A stretch of 64,000 nucleotides of DNA from Mariniphaga anaerophila (GCF_900129025.1 NZ_FQUM01000015.1:1-64000); one strand, 5' to 3'. Counted from the first letter of the stretch, positions 34,074-43,293 are shown. The notes: a model not told the origin generated them from the sequence alone. Numbers and translations: made by a program.

Positions 34074-35849
34074 ATGTCTCAACTCGCTACAATTTTTGCG
34101 CGAATTAAATCGTATTTTGAGCAAAACATAATCAGCGAGGGAAGGGAGGAAGATTACAAATTCTTCTTCCCCCTTTTTTCGTTGGGTTATACAAACGAAG
34201 ATTTTTTGTTCCTCAATACCGAAATGGCAAGTGAGGATGCCCGTAAATACTACGACGAACTTTATGATTTTTCGCTGATGGCAAATAATATTCCGCGGCA
34301 GGATATTATTTGGCAATTGAGTGGCGAAAATCGTGATTTCCTGCACAAGGTTTACGAGGAAATACTTGCCAATCTGAAGTTGATTGATGCAGAAACTATC
34401 TCGGTTCCAAAACTTGTTGGAACGGCCATTTTTGAGCGTGCTCTTAATGCATTGCCCAAGGAAGAAACAGAAGAGTACCGTACTTTTTATGCATTGCACA
34501 AAAAGTTGAATTCAGAAATTCTGGAACTGCTGAAAAAAGGGGTGGAAACAGGCGACGCCTCGGTTACATTAGAAGTTGAAATGAAGCAAAATATGAAGGT
34601 TCAACTTCTGGAGCAGTGGAAAAATAGCGCACGAAAAGATGAGGTGGAACAAAAAATAGAGCAGCTTTTGAAAACTGAGGCCGATCGTTTTATTAAAAAA
34701 CTGAATGAGGTAAAAGGAAAACTGACTACTGCCATCAGAGAGCATGTAAATGGCTCGTTTTGCCTGACTACCTGCTATCCCAACAATCTTTATAATTCGG
34801 ATAAACTGGCCTGGAAAAAGATCGAAATCGGGAAAGATGAAATTCAGAAATTGGTGGAGAACTCAAAAGAGGAGGGGTTTTATGAAATTTTTGAACTGAG
34901 CGGACTCCAGGATTTGGAAGTGGAGAAAATAAGCTTCGACCTGATTTTTATAAACATAATGCGGGAGTGGTTTGATGAACAACTGCTTTTGTCTCCGTTT
35001 TGGGACATCGATTTGCTGGATAAAGAGAAAATTGAAATTCCCTTTTTTGCTACGCAGCTTGTTTTTGTGCGGAACATCGAAATTAAGTTGAGAGAAAATT
35101 CGGCACAAAATAATCTGATTCTTCAGAAAATGGATGTAAAGAAAAGCATCGGTCCGTTTTTGTTGAACAAGAAGCTTTTTACGGCAAACACTATTCAGTT
35201 GAAATCGGTAAATAAAACCATGCAATTGGAGCGAAATGCAATAATTAAAGCGAAACCGAAAGTTGCTGCGGTAAAAACTGACGCAAGAGTTTTGAATGCG
35301 GTGAATTTACGAAAAACGCGAAGCCTGGTGCTCAATGCAAACCCAAAAGTGCTGGTGCGAAATAATCCGGCAAAAACCGTTGTTGCCAAACCGCAAACCG
35401 CCAGTTTTCTTGTGGCAAAGCCTGTTGTTGCCAGGGCAATTCTGCTTCAGAACCTTGTTAGTTTAACCTTGTATTTCAGGCACAAAGAAACCAGACAGTT
35501 GATAGAAGTTGAACCCGGTGAACTGGAGGTTTTCAGAAACAACAAAAAAGAAAATGTTTCGGTAAAAAAGAATGATAACAAAACGCTGACTATTGTGCTT
35601 TCTGCAAATCAGGAGTATAACATAAAACTGGTAGCAAAGGGGTTGGAGCCTGCCGAACTTAAGATTGTGTTCAATCCTCAGGAGCAAAAAGCAAAGCGAG
35701 CCCGCAGGTTTGCGTACACAATGCCCAAACAGTCGCAGGAGGGATTGCTGAATGCAGCCGCCAGCAACGAGTTTCAGTTGGTTGCTGTGGTTTGTAAGCG
35801 GATTCCTGCAGGATATCCGGCTCCGGTTCCGTACGCAGATTATTTTTAG
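34074..35849 (+). CDS. Unknown protein B of a paralogous pair (with beta-sandwich insert)
   Basis: A 591-residue cytoplasmic-looking protein of unknown function. It shares landmarks with the gene before it: FSLGYTNEDFLFL (35-47), W182 with K188-D-E-V-E, LTTCYPNNL (231-239), W247, IMREWF (295-300) with S307-P-F-W310, FVRN (331-334) and the tail QLVAVVCKRIP (568-578) with alternating prolines. Between the shared module and the tail it has an insert: a basic, valine- and alanine-rich linker (about 385-455) with repeated xPKVxV units, then a beta-sandwich-like domain (about 458-535) resembling PEGA/CarboxypepD_reg folds (KLVAKGLEPAELKIVF). A two-way terminator follows, so the pair is a closed unit. 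Confidence 0.75.
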   Translation: MSQLATIFARIKSYFEQNIISEGREEDYKFFFPLFSLGYTNEDFLFLNTEMASEDARKYYDELYDFSLMANNIPRQDIIWQLSGENRDFLHKVYEEILANLKLIDAETISVPKLVGTAIFERALNALPKEETEEYRTFYALHKKLNSEILELLKKGVETGDASVTLEVEMKQNMKVQLLEQWKNSARKDEVEQKIEQLLKTEADRFIKKLNEVKGKLTTAIREHVNGSFCLTTCYPNNLYNSDKLAWKKIEIGKDEIQKLVENSKEEGFYEIFELSGLQDLEVEKISFDLIFINIMREWFDEQLLLSPFWDIDLLDKEKIEIPFFATQLVFVRNIEIKLRENSAQNNLILQKMDVKKSIGPFLLNKKLFTANTIQLKSVNKTMQLERNAIIKAKPKVAAVKTDARVLNAVNLRKTRSLVLNANPKVLVRNNPAKTVVAKPQTASFLVAKPVVARAILLQNLVSLTLYFRHKETRQLIEVEPGELEVFRNNKKENVSVKKNDNKTLTIVLSANQEYNIKLVAKGLEPAELKIVFNPQEQKAKRARRFAYTMPKQSQEGLLNAAASNEFQLVAVVCKRIPAGYPAPVPYADYF

Positions 35850-35861
35850 CAACTCACGTAA

Positions 35862-35905
35862 AACACAAAAAAAGGGGAACGGCAGCTTCCCTTTTTTTGT
35901 GTTTT
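35862..35905. terminator. Terminator after the paired unknown genes
   Basis: ACACAAAAAAAGGG...CCCTTTTTTTGTGT forms a long stem around a short GC-containing loop (35862-35905). The A-run on one side and T-run on the other allow use from either strand; it closes the two-gene unit 32517-35849. Confidence 0.88.
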
Positions 35906-36072
35906 GGTGCGGAACCCGGCATCTGTCTAATCTTTCTTCTGTGTGAAGAATGCCTGATTTGCCGGAAGAATTGCCAAAATTGATGTAATTTTAAGGGTTC
36001 AAAATTTCGGGATAAACAGAGATTTGTTACCCGTGAAATACCATTCTGGTAAATGATTAAAATGAAATTGGC

Positions 36073-37581
36073 ATGAAACTTTTTTCAACAAAACAGATAG
36101 CAGGGATTGATAGTTTTACCATCGAACACGAACCCGTTTCCGATATTGATTTAATGGAACGGGCGGCTCTGCAAATTACAAACTGGTTGGTTCAGCATTT
36201 TTCTACAGAACAGAAAATGGTGTTTTTTGCAGGCCCCGGAAACAATGGGGGCGATGCGCTGGCTATTGCCAGGCAGCTTGCCGGGCTCGATTACCAATGT
36301 GAAGTTTGCCTGCTCGATTTTCGGAAGGAACTGAAAGGTTCGCCCGCAACTAACTGGAAACGGCTGCAAGAGCAGGGAAAGGTGGCATTGTCTAAAATAA
36401 AGGATGTGGATGGCTTTCCGAAAGTAGCGGCAAACGACGTTTTGCTCGACGGGTTGTTCGGCTCGGGGTTGTCCCGCCCGCTGGAAGGATTCCCTGCCGA
36501 AATTGTGCATAAAATGAATGCCCTGCCAAACACAACCGTTGCCATTGATATTCCCAGCGGATTAATGGGAGAAAACAATTCAGAAAACATTTTGGAGAAT
36601 ATTGTACGGGCCGATTTTACCCTTACTTTTCAATTCCCGAAAATTAGTTTTCTGTTTGCCGAAAACGAATTGTTTACAGGTAACTGGCAGGTGTTGCCAA
36701 TCGGGCTGCATCCCGGAGGAATTGCAAAAACTCCTTCTGATTTCTTTTTTGTGGAGAAGGAAGATGTAAAGGAAATGATTCCCCGACGGACAAAATTTTC
36801 CCACAAAGGAACTTTTGGGCATGCGCTGCTGGTTGCCGGAAGCTACGGAAAAATGGGCGCTTCGGTGCTGGCATCAAAAGCTTGTCTGCGCTCGGGCGTG
36901 GGGTTGCTTACTTCGCATGTTCCGCGACTTGGCTATTCCATTATTCAAACTGCAGTGCCGGAAGCGATGGTTAGCATTGACGAGCATGACTCGATTTTTA
37001 CGGGGATTCCTGACCTCACTCCGTTTAATGCAGTGGGTGTTGGTCCTGGAATTGGCCGGAAAAAGAATACCTGCAAAGCACTGTGCGATCTTATAAAACA
37101 GTTTCGGTCGCCAATGGTGCTGGATGCCGATGCTTTAAATATTCTTTCCGAAAATAAGGAGCTGCTCCGGGAATTGCCGGAAAATTCTATTCTTACTCCC
37201 CATCCCGGAGAGTTTGAACGCCTGGCCGGAGAAACTGCCGATTCGTGGGAGCGGATTCAGGTGCAACGGCAGATGGCAAAAGAGTTTCGTGTGATTGTTG
37301 TTTTAAAAGGTGCTTTTACTTCGGTCGCTTTGCCTGACGGGAGGTTGTTTTTTAACGCTACAGGAAATCCGGGGATGGCCACTGCCGGAAGCGGTGATTC
37401 ACTTACGGGAATAATTCTGGGATTGCTGGCGCAGCGGGTTTGTCCTGAATATGCTGCCATTGCAGGCGTTTTTTTGCATGGCCTTGCGGGCGACATTGCT
37501 GCCGGCAGGATTTCGGAAAATGCATTAATTGCGGGCGACATTACCAATTGTCTGGGAAAAGCTTTTCTTGAATTGAAATAG
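36073..37581 (+). CDS. nnr: Bifunctional NAD(P)HX epimerase / ADP-dependent NAD(P)HX dehydratase
   Basis: A 502-residue two-domain repair enzyme. The N-terminal YjeF_N epimerase domain (about 1-215) shows DLMERAALQI, GPGNNGGDALAIARQL (about 54-69) and DIPSGL. The C-terminal carbohydrate-kinase-fold dehydratase domain (about 225-500) shows HKGTFGHALLVAGSYGKMGA, LDADALN, LTPHPGEF and the catalytic NPGMATAGSGDSLTGII. Together they turn damaged hydrated NADH/NADPH back into the normal cofactors using ADP. The length and fusion order match E. coli NnrD (YjeF). It is monocistronic as far as visible. Confidence 0.95.
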   Translation: MKLFSTKQIAGIDSFTIEHEPVSDIDLMERAALQITNWLVQHFSTEQKMVFFAGPGNNGGDALAIARQLAGLDYQCEVCLLDFRKELKGSPATNWKRLQEQGKVALSKIKDVDGFPKVAANDVLLDGLFGSGLSRPLEGFPAEIVHKMNALPNTTVAIDIPSGLMGENNSENILENIVRADFTLTFQFPKISFLFAENELFTGNWQVLPIGLHPGGIAKTPSDFFFVEKEDVKEMIPRRTKFSHKGTFGHALLVAGSYGKMGASVLASKACLRSGVGLLTSHVPRLGYSIIQTAVPEAMVSIDEHDSIFTGIPDLTPFNAVGVGPGIGRKKNTCKALCDLIKQFRSPMVLDADALNILSENKELLRELPENSILTPHPGEFERLAGETADSWERIQVQRQMAKEFRVIVVLKGAFTSVALPDGRLFFNATGNPGMATAGSGDSLTGIILGLLAQRVCPEYAAIAGVFLHGLAGDIAAGRISENALIAGDITNCLGKAFLELK

Positions 37582-37852
37582 CTGACCGGGCATGTTTTTT
37601 TGCTTTTTCTTCGTGATGAATGAAGTGCTGTCTTTTTGTTGCTGTTTGAAATAGCAAGTTCTTAAATTGCTTTTAACAGTTGTTCCCGACAACTACAAAT
37701 TTCTTGTAAAACCGTTGAAAAAACTGTGCGGGTGAAAGCAGAAAGCACAGAAAGATTCGGTTTTGATATGTTGTTACTCAAGTAAAGCTAAAAAGCATGT
37801 GGCGTTCCACAATAAAAATTCTATTTTTAGGTCTTAAAATAAATTCAGAGAG

Positions 37853-38956
37853 ATGAGGATACTTACTATTGTATTGGCAATTTTACTGTCAGTGCCTGTT
37901 CTTGGGCAGCGTCGCAACAAAGGAGACGAAAGCGTTGTCCCTGCTTTTCAGGAGGGAATTACTTATGCGTTGCCCCGTACCGGGCTGAGGATTAAAGTAG
38001 AAGCAGAAAAAGAAATGTTTCAACCCGGGCCTTACGCAGCCTATGCCGAGCAATTGCTTGGAATTACCGATGCAAAAAACAGGGCTTCGGTGAAATGGAC
38101 TATCAGCAAAGTTGAGATGGCTACGTTTGCCGAACCTGACCCGGAACAAGTGCATAAAGCCATGGGAGAAGCTGCATTTTTGGTTGATTTGTCGGCAGAT
38201 GGGATTTTGACCGGAATTAATTCTGAAGTTGTTTCAAAAGAGTTGGCTATATTAAATGTAAACGATTTGACCGGTGACAAGAAGGATCCCGGTTTCTCTT
38301 TTGCAAATATTAATCATACACCAATGTACGCCTCAGGCGATTCTTCCAATAGTTTTCGCCCAATTCGGATAAGTACCGATGTGAAAGCAGCAGAAGCAGC
38401 AGAACGGGTGCTGGAGTGCCGGCTTACCAGGTATCACATGGTCGCGGGTTTAATGGACGAGTTTCACCCGGATGGAGAGGCCTACAAAGTAAGTCTGAAA
38501 GAGCTGGAAAGAATAGAAAAAAATTACCTGAGTTTATTTGTGGGAAAAACCACTCGCGATAGTGAAACGTTTAGTTTCGATTTTGTACCTACTTCTGCAA
38601 CCGACAGAGGTGAGGTGGTTTTTCGTTTCTCAGAAGATTCAGGCGTGTTGCCGGCGTCCGACCTTTCGGGGAAACCGGTAACCGTTCGTGTTGAGCTCGA
38701 AAAAGAACTGGTATCAAAATATGCATCGCTGGCCGGTTCCGAAAATCCGGCTGCCGGAGAGAGCGGGGTTTATTATCGCATGCCCGCCGTGGCAACAGTA
38801 AGTTTGGTTTACGAACTAAAAACAGTTGCGACAGCACGTACGGTAATGGCGCAGTTCGGGCAGGTGGCGCCTGTTCCGGAAGAGTTGTTGTTCGGGGCTT
38901 ATGCCATCGAGTTTTACCCCGAAACAGGGGCTGTAAAATCGGTTCGAAAAAAATAA
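37853..38956 (+). CDS. DUF4831 family protein, exported
   Basis: A 367-residue Bacteroidota-specific DUF4831 protein with a Sec signal peptide (MRILTIVLAILLSVPVLGQ). The family's start, GITYALPRTGLRIKVEAEKE, is clear (about 36-55), as is the GPYAAYAEQLLG block that follows. The rest is mixed alpha/beta with no recognisable catalytic set. The function of the family is not established to my knowledge. A hairpin terminator follows directly. Confidence 0.82.
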   Translation: MRILTIVLAILLSVPVLGQRRNKGDESVVPAFQEGITYALPRTGLRIKVEAEKEMFQPGPYAAYAEQLLGITDAKNRASVKWTISKVEMATFAEPDPEQVHKAMGEAAFLVDLSADGILTGINSEVVSKELAILNVNDLTGDKKDPGFSFANINHTPMYASGDSSNSFRPIRISTDVKAAEAAERVLECRLTRYHMVAGLMDEFHPDGEAYKVSLKELERIEKNYLSLFVGKTTRDSETFSFDFVPTSATDRGEVVFRFSEDSGVLPASDLSGKPVTVRVELEKELVSKYASLAGSENPAAGESGVYYRMPAVATVSLVYELKTVATARTVMAQFGQVAPVPEELLFGAYAIEFYPETGAVKSVRKK

Positions 38957-38965
38957 AAAACATGC

Positions 38966-38995
38966 AGGGGGCTCGGGGTGAGCACCCTTTTTTTT
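38966..38995 (+). terminator. Terminator of the DUF4831 gene
   Basis: GGGGGCTC and GAGCACCC form a stem with one mismatch around a GGGGT-type loop, followed by eight or more T residues. It begins 10 bases after the stop codon. Confidence 0.8.
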
Positions 38996-39075
38996 GTTGT
39001 CATTTTTATGGCTTTCAAATTTTTTTATTTTTATCCACTTGAAAAAGAATCAAAAACAAATTAATATTTCACAGA

Positions 39076-40761
39076 ATGAATAAATCAAATAAAATTTTAA
39101 AGGATTCTGCTGCCGTCAGATGGTTGGTACTTGTGTTGGTGAGCAGTCTGATGTTTGCAACTTACTATTTCCAGGATTTCTTTTCACCGCTTCGCGAGTT
39201 GATGGAAACAGACCTCGGGATTAACAGTGAAGAATTTGGAAGGGTAATCGGGCTTACTACCATTGCCAACATGTTTGGGATGATCATCATTGGCGGAATA
39301 ATTCTGGATAAATGGGGAATTCGTCTTGCCGGTTTGGCTTTTGGCGGTTTGGCTACTTTAGGCGGAATTATCACTGCGCTCGCGTCAATGGGATATTTCG
39401 GCGATGATAAATCGTCCGTTCTGGCCGGGTTAATTGTGGGGCGTATTTTATTCGGCTCCGGGCTCGAAGTAGTTTGTGTGGTGGTTACCCGTACCATTGT
39501 AAAATGGTTTAAAGGGTATGAGTTGGCGCTTGCCATGGCTATCAATATGGGATTTGGCCGTTTGGGATCGGCGCTTGCCATTGCAATTTCGCTTGATATT
39601 GCCGGGGTTACCGTTTCGCCTGCCGTAGTGTTTGCTGCAACGCTCATTGGTTTGTCTCTCATATTCTTTGTTGTTTACCTGTTTTTCGATATTAAAATGG
39701 ATAAACAGATAAAAGCTATTAAAGCAGCAGGACAGGTTAAAGGAGAAGAAGCAATTATTGCCGGAGTGGAACAGGAAGAAGAAGCTGACGAAGATTTTAA
39801 ATTTTCTGATTTGATTAAGCTGGCTACAAATAAATCTTTCATATACATTGCGTTGCTTTGTGTTGCTTTTTATTCGGCAGTATTCCCGTTTATTCAATAT
39901 GCGCCCGACCTGCTTGTAAATAAATTTGGCTTTAGCTATGTTTTGCCCGACTCTGCAACGGTTGTTGCTTTTGGAAGTGAAGCGCTGGGAAGTTCGCTGG
40001 TTTTTGTTGTGATATTTATTTTTGCACTTTCGGTAACATTAATTCCGAATAGCTTAAAAGGGAAAAGTGCCAAAAGGTTGTCTGTTTTAATTATTGTTGG
40101 CGTATTTGCAGTAGTTGTTTATCTCGTTCGCGACACCCTGGGTGTTTGGCTTGTAAACGGACCTAAAACAGCGTCGTTAATTCCTCTGGGTACCATCATT
40201 TTTACCCCGATTTTCGGAAGCTACGTAGACAAGAAAGGTAAAGCTGCTTCGTTAATGATTTTGGGTGCGCTGCTGCTCATTTTTGCTCACTTGTCACTTT
40301 CTGTTTTCCAGTCGCCTTTTCTCGCATATATGGGATTGCTGAGCCTCGGAATTGCTTTCTCTCTGGTTCCTGCCGCCATGTGGCCTTCAGTGGCAAAAAT
40401 TGTTGCTGAAAACCGTTTGGGAACAGCTTACGCTTCAATGTTTACCGTGCAGAACTGGGGCCTGGGTGCTTTCTTCTGGGGTATCGGTGCATTGCTTTAT
40501 AAAGTGAATCCACAGGTTGTTCAGGCCATATCCGAGATGAGGGAATCTCTTTTGGCGCAGGGTCTGACCAGTGGCGAAGTAGCAGATAAAATTAAATTGC
40601 TGCAGTTGGAAGGTTCTCTTCCTTATTACGATTATACATGGCCAATCCTGATGCTGGTTGCCTGTGGGGTAATTTCCATTTTCCTGGCTTTTAAATTGAA
40701 ACAGGCCGATAAGGAACAAGGTTACGGACTGGAATTGCCTTCAGGACAGAAACCCGAGTAA
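39076..40761 (+). CDS. MFS transporter, MFSD1-like
   Basis: A 561-residue major facilitator with about 12 membrane segments and a central acidic loop (EEEADEDF, about 235-243). The first half carries WLVLVLVSSLMFATYYFQDFFSPL and the A-loop-like GGIILDKWGIR (about 74-84); the second half carries FTPIFGSYVDKKGKAA. It resembles the family of the mammalian lysosomal MFSD1 and its bacterial relatives; MFSD1 carries dipeptides. The dipeptidase pepD follows 69 bases later on the same strand, which supports dipeptide uptake, but this link is inference. Confidence 0.75.
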   Translation: MNKSNKILKDSAAVRWLVLVLVSSLMFATYYFQDFFSPLRELMETDLGINSEEFGRVIGLTTIANMFGMIIIGGIILDKWGIRLAGLAFGGLATLGGIITALASMGYFGDDKSSVLAGLIVGRILFGSGLEVVCVVVTRTIVKWFKGYELALAMAINMGFGRLGSALAIAISLDIAGVTVSPAVVFAATLIGLSLIFFVVYLFFDIKMDKQIKAIKAAGQVKGEEAIIAGVEQEEEADEDFKFSDLIKLATNKSFIYIALLCVAFYSAVFPFIQYAPDLLVNKFGFSYVLPDSATVVAFGSEALGSSLVFVVIFIFALSVTLIPNSLKGKSAKRLSVLIIVGVFAVVVYLVRDTLGVWLVNGPKTASLIPLGTIIFTPIFGSYVDKKGKAASLMILGALLLIFAHLSLSVFQSPFLAYMGLLSLGIAFSLVPAAMWPSVAKIVAENRLGTAYASMFTVQNWGLGAFFWGIGALLYKVNPQVVQAISEMRESLLAQGLTSGEVADKIKLLQLEGSLPYYDYTWPILMLVACGVISIFLAFKLKQADKEQGYGLELPSGQKPE

Positions 40762-40830
40762 ATTATGGGAGTAGGCTATTTAAAATATTGTACATTAAAG
40801 TATTCAGTAAATTCAAAGTTAACTAACAAA

Positions 40831-42294
40831 ATGACAAAGATAAAAGATATTAAACCCACAGAAGTGTGGCAGGTTTTTGACCAGATGCTTGCAATTCCCA
40901 GGCCTTCAAAACACGAAGAAAAGATTCGGGACTGGGCTGTGAATTTTGGAAAGAACCTTGGTTTGGAAACCATAAAAGACGAAGCCGGAAATGTGATTAT
41001 CAAAAAACCGGCTACTCCGGGAATGGAAAACCGGAAAGGAGTTATTCTGCAGGGGCACCTCGACATGGTTCCGCAAAAGAACAGCGACAAGGTACACGAT
41101 TTTACAACCGACCCCATCGAAGCATTTGTGGATGGAGACTGGGTTACTGCAAACGGTACTACTCTTGGAGCTGACAACGGAATTGGCGTTTCGTCTGCAT
41201 TGGCAGTTGTTGCATCTAAAACGTTGAAACACGGTCCGGTGGAGGTTTTGCTTACTGCAACCGAAGAAACCGGAATGGATGGAGCAAACGGTTTGAAAGC
41301 CGGTGTTTTAAATGGCGACATTCTAATCAATTTGGATTCTGAAGACGAAGGCGAATTGTATGTGGGGTGTGCCGGAGGTGAAGACGCAACTGCATTGTTC
41401 TCTTATTCAGAAGAAGAAGTTCCTGCCGGATTTACCGGAATAACTTTGGATGTTACGGGAATGAAAGGCGGCCATTCGGGAATGGATATTATTTTGGGAC
41501 GGGGAAATGCCAATAAAGTGTTTTTCAGAATACTGGATGCAGCCTACGAAAAGCTGGGAGCTCGGCTCGCTTCTATTGAAGGAGGCAGTTTGCGGAATGC
41601 TATTCCGCGCGAGGCTTTCGGAGTTTTAGCCATAAGCGAAGCATCTGTTGGCGATTTTGCTGCGTTGGCCGATGAAATTGCTGAAACCATTAAAAAAGAA
41701 CTGGCAGCAACTGAGCCCGGTTTGAAGGTAGTTGTGGAACCTGCAGAACTTCCTGCTGCTTTGATCGATGAAAAAACGCAGGTGAACGTTACTGCTGCTG
41801 TGCTGGCTTGCCCCAACGGAGTAATTCGAATGAGTGACAGCATGAAAGGGCTGGTGGAAACATCTACTAACCTTGCTATTGTAAAATCTGACGCTGAGCA
41901 AAAAACGATTTTCTGTGCTGCGTTAATGCGCAGTTCGGTTGATTCGGCCAAAGAATATCTTGCTTCTCGAATGAAAGCGGTATTTACGCTGGCCGGAGCT
42001 GAGGTTGCTTTTGCCGGCTCTTATCCGGGGTGGAAACCCAATATGGCGTCGCCCATATTGAAAACCATGCAGGGTATTTACGATAAGAAATTTGGTAAAA
42101 TACCCGAAATTAAAGCGATTCATGCCGGGTTGGAATGTGGTATTCTGGGAGGGCAGTATCCTCATTGGGATATGATTTCTTTTGGTCCGACCATTCGTTT
42201 TCCGCATTCTCCCGACGAGAAAGTGAACATTGAAACCGTTCAGAAGTTCTGGGATTTTTTGGTGGCAACGCTGGAAAATATTCCGGAAAAATAG
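40831..42294 (+). CDS. pepD: Aminoacyl-histidine dipeptidase / cytosol nonspecific dipeptidase
   Basis: A 487-residue M20 metallopeptidase; E. coli PepD is 485. The metal-site blocks are GHLDMVPQ (about 72-79), GADNGIG (about 111-117), TATEETGMDGA (catalytic Glu-Glu, about 142-152) and NLDSEDEGE; GGHSGMDI is in the lid domain. It hydrolyses a wide range of dipeptides including Xaa-His. The long open frame begins at 40765, but the extra 22 residues look unlike protein and ATG 40831 starts the conserved helix. A strong terminator follows. Confidence 0.93.
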   Translation: MTKIKDIKPTEVWQVFDQMLAIPRPSKHEEKIRDWAVNFGKNLGLETIKDEAGNVIIKKPATPGMENRKGVILQGHLDMVPQKNSDKVHDFTTDPIEAFVDGDWVTANGTTLGADNGIGVSSALAVVASKTLKHGPVEVLLTATEETGMDGANGLKAGVLNGDILINLDSEDEGELYVGCAGGEDATALFSYSEEEVPAGFTGITLDVTGMKGGHSGMDIILGRGNANKVFFRILDAAYEKLGARLASIEGGSLRNAIPREAFGVLAISEASVGDFAALADEIAETIKKELAATEPGLKVVVEPAELPAALIDEKTQVNVTAAVLACPNGVIRMSDSMKGLVETSTNLAIVKSDAEQKTIFCAALMRSSVDSAKEYLASRMKAVFTLAGAEVAFAGSYPGWKPNMASPILKTMQGIYDKKFGKIPEIKAIHAGLECGILGGQYPHWDMISFGPTIRFPHSPDEKVNIETVQKFWDFLVATLENIPEK

Positions 42295-42333
42295 GAAACA
42301 GGTTATTCCTGTTTCTCGATAATTATTATCAAT

Positions 42334-42373
42334 AAAAAAGCAGTCTCAAAATAAACTCTGAGACTGCTTTTTA
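42334..42373. terminator. Bidirectional terminator
   Basis: AAAAAGCAGTCTCA pairs with TGAGACTGCTTTTT around a short A/T loop. It lies between pepD and the convergent peroxiredoxin gene and has an A-run and T-run on its two sides. A smaller GAAACAGG/CCTGTTTC hairpin lies just before it at 42294-42315. Confidence 0.92.
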
Positions 42374-42430
42374 AATTATTCTAAACAAACACTTACGTCA
42401 GACTAAAAGTCGCTTTAATAAAGCTGCTTC

Positions 42431-42967
42431 TTAGTTCAGGGTTGCCTGCCCCGGTTCCCAGTTACAAGGTGTCAATTCACCAGTCTGGAAAGCGTCCAAA
42501 AGGCGCAGGATTTCTTTTACGTTGCGGCCAACATCCAGCCCGTTAACAGAAACATGTTGAATTGTTCCTTCAGGGTCGATGATGTAAGTAGCGCGGTAAG
42601 CAACTTTATTTGTTTTTTCGAGAATTCCAAGGTCTTCAGACAACGATTTTGATGTGTCGGCAACCATCGGAAATTTAAGGCTTCTCAGTCCCGGATGGTC
42701 GTTTCTCCAGGCCAGGTGCACAAATTCTGAGTCGATTGAAGCTCCAATCAAATTGGCATCGCGTTTTTTGAACTCTTCGTAATTTTCGTTAAAAGAAGTA
42801 ATCTCTGTTGGGCAAACAAATGTAAAATCCATCGGCCACCAGAAGAATACAGACCATTTTCCGTTTTTCAGATTGTCCTGAGTCAATGTAATAAACTCTT
42901 TGCCCGGTTCAAGTGATACTACTGCTTTCTTTTCAAAATCCGGGAATTTATCTCCAACTGTCAACAT
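42431..42967 (-). CDS. Peroxiredoxin (AhpC/Prx1 type)
   Basis: A 178-residue typical 2-Cys peroxiredoxin. The peroxidatic cysteine is C52 in MDFTFVCPTEI; the resolving cysteine is C168 in TPCNWEPGQAT. SIDSEFVHLAW and RATYIIDPEGTIQHVSVN are the standard family blocks. It reduces hydrogen peroxide and organic peroxides in the cytoplasm with electrons from AhpF or thioredoxin; no ahpF gene is next to it. The start at 42967 is confirmed by the usual short N-terminus. Confidence 0.93.
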   Translation of the reverse strand: MLTVGDKFPDFEKKAVVSLEPGKEFITLTQDNLKNGKWSVFFWWPMDFTFVCPTEITSFNENYEEFKKRDANLIGASIDSEFVHLAWRNDHPGLRSLKFPMVADTSKSLSEDLGILEKTNKVAYRATYIIDPEGTIQHVSVNGLDVGRNVKEILRLLDAFQTGELTPCNWEPGQATLN

Positions 42968-43293
42968 AACTTTTGAGTTTTTTAAATTATTTTATTTAGA
43001 CTGAATTAAAATTTGCCTTAAAAGTAGAATGCATAATTCATTCGGAGAAATTGATTCTTTTTAATGTAAATAGATTCAACCTATGATGGTGTGCGATAAT
43101 CTTGTCAGAAACAGGTTATTGTGGTATTTACATTGTCGTATTATCCGGTTTCTTGCAAATATCTTTTTTTCGTTTGTTAAATGAATTTGATCAGCGGAGT
43201 TTGAGAGAACCTCGAATATGGTTATATTTAACGGTTTTTATAAAAAGCAAATAGGAATAAATATTACCTATCCAATTAAAACTTTTATTTGTT
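42968..43293. other. Intergenic region between divergent genes, with a likely promoter
   Basis: 326 AT-rich bases between the peroxiredoxin gene (minus) and the first Gfo/Idh gene (plus). No ORF or RNA gene is seen. It must hold promoters for both; the plus-strand one is described at 43200-43230. Confidence 0.6.
43200..43230 (+). promoter_or_regulatory. Possible promoter of the first Gfo/Idh gene
   Basis: TTTG at 43200-43203 and TATATTTA at 43223-43230 with a 19-base spacer resemble the -33/-7 pair; the last base of the -7 box deviates. The leader would be about 60 bases. Confidence 0.4.

Noticed and set aside
40765-40830. Upstream ATG of pepD at 40765
   Set aside because: The 22 extra residues do not resemble PepD, whose normal length is reached from 40831.
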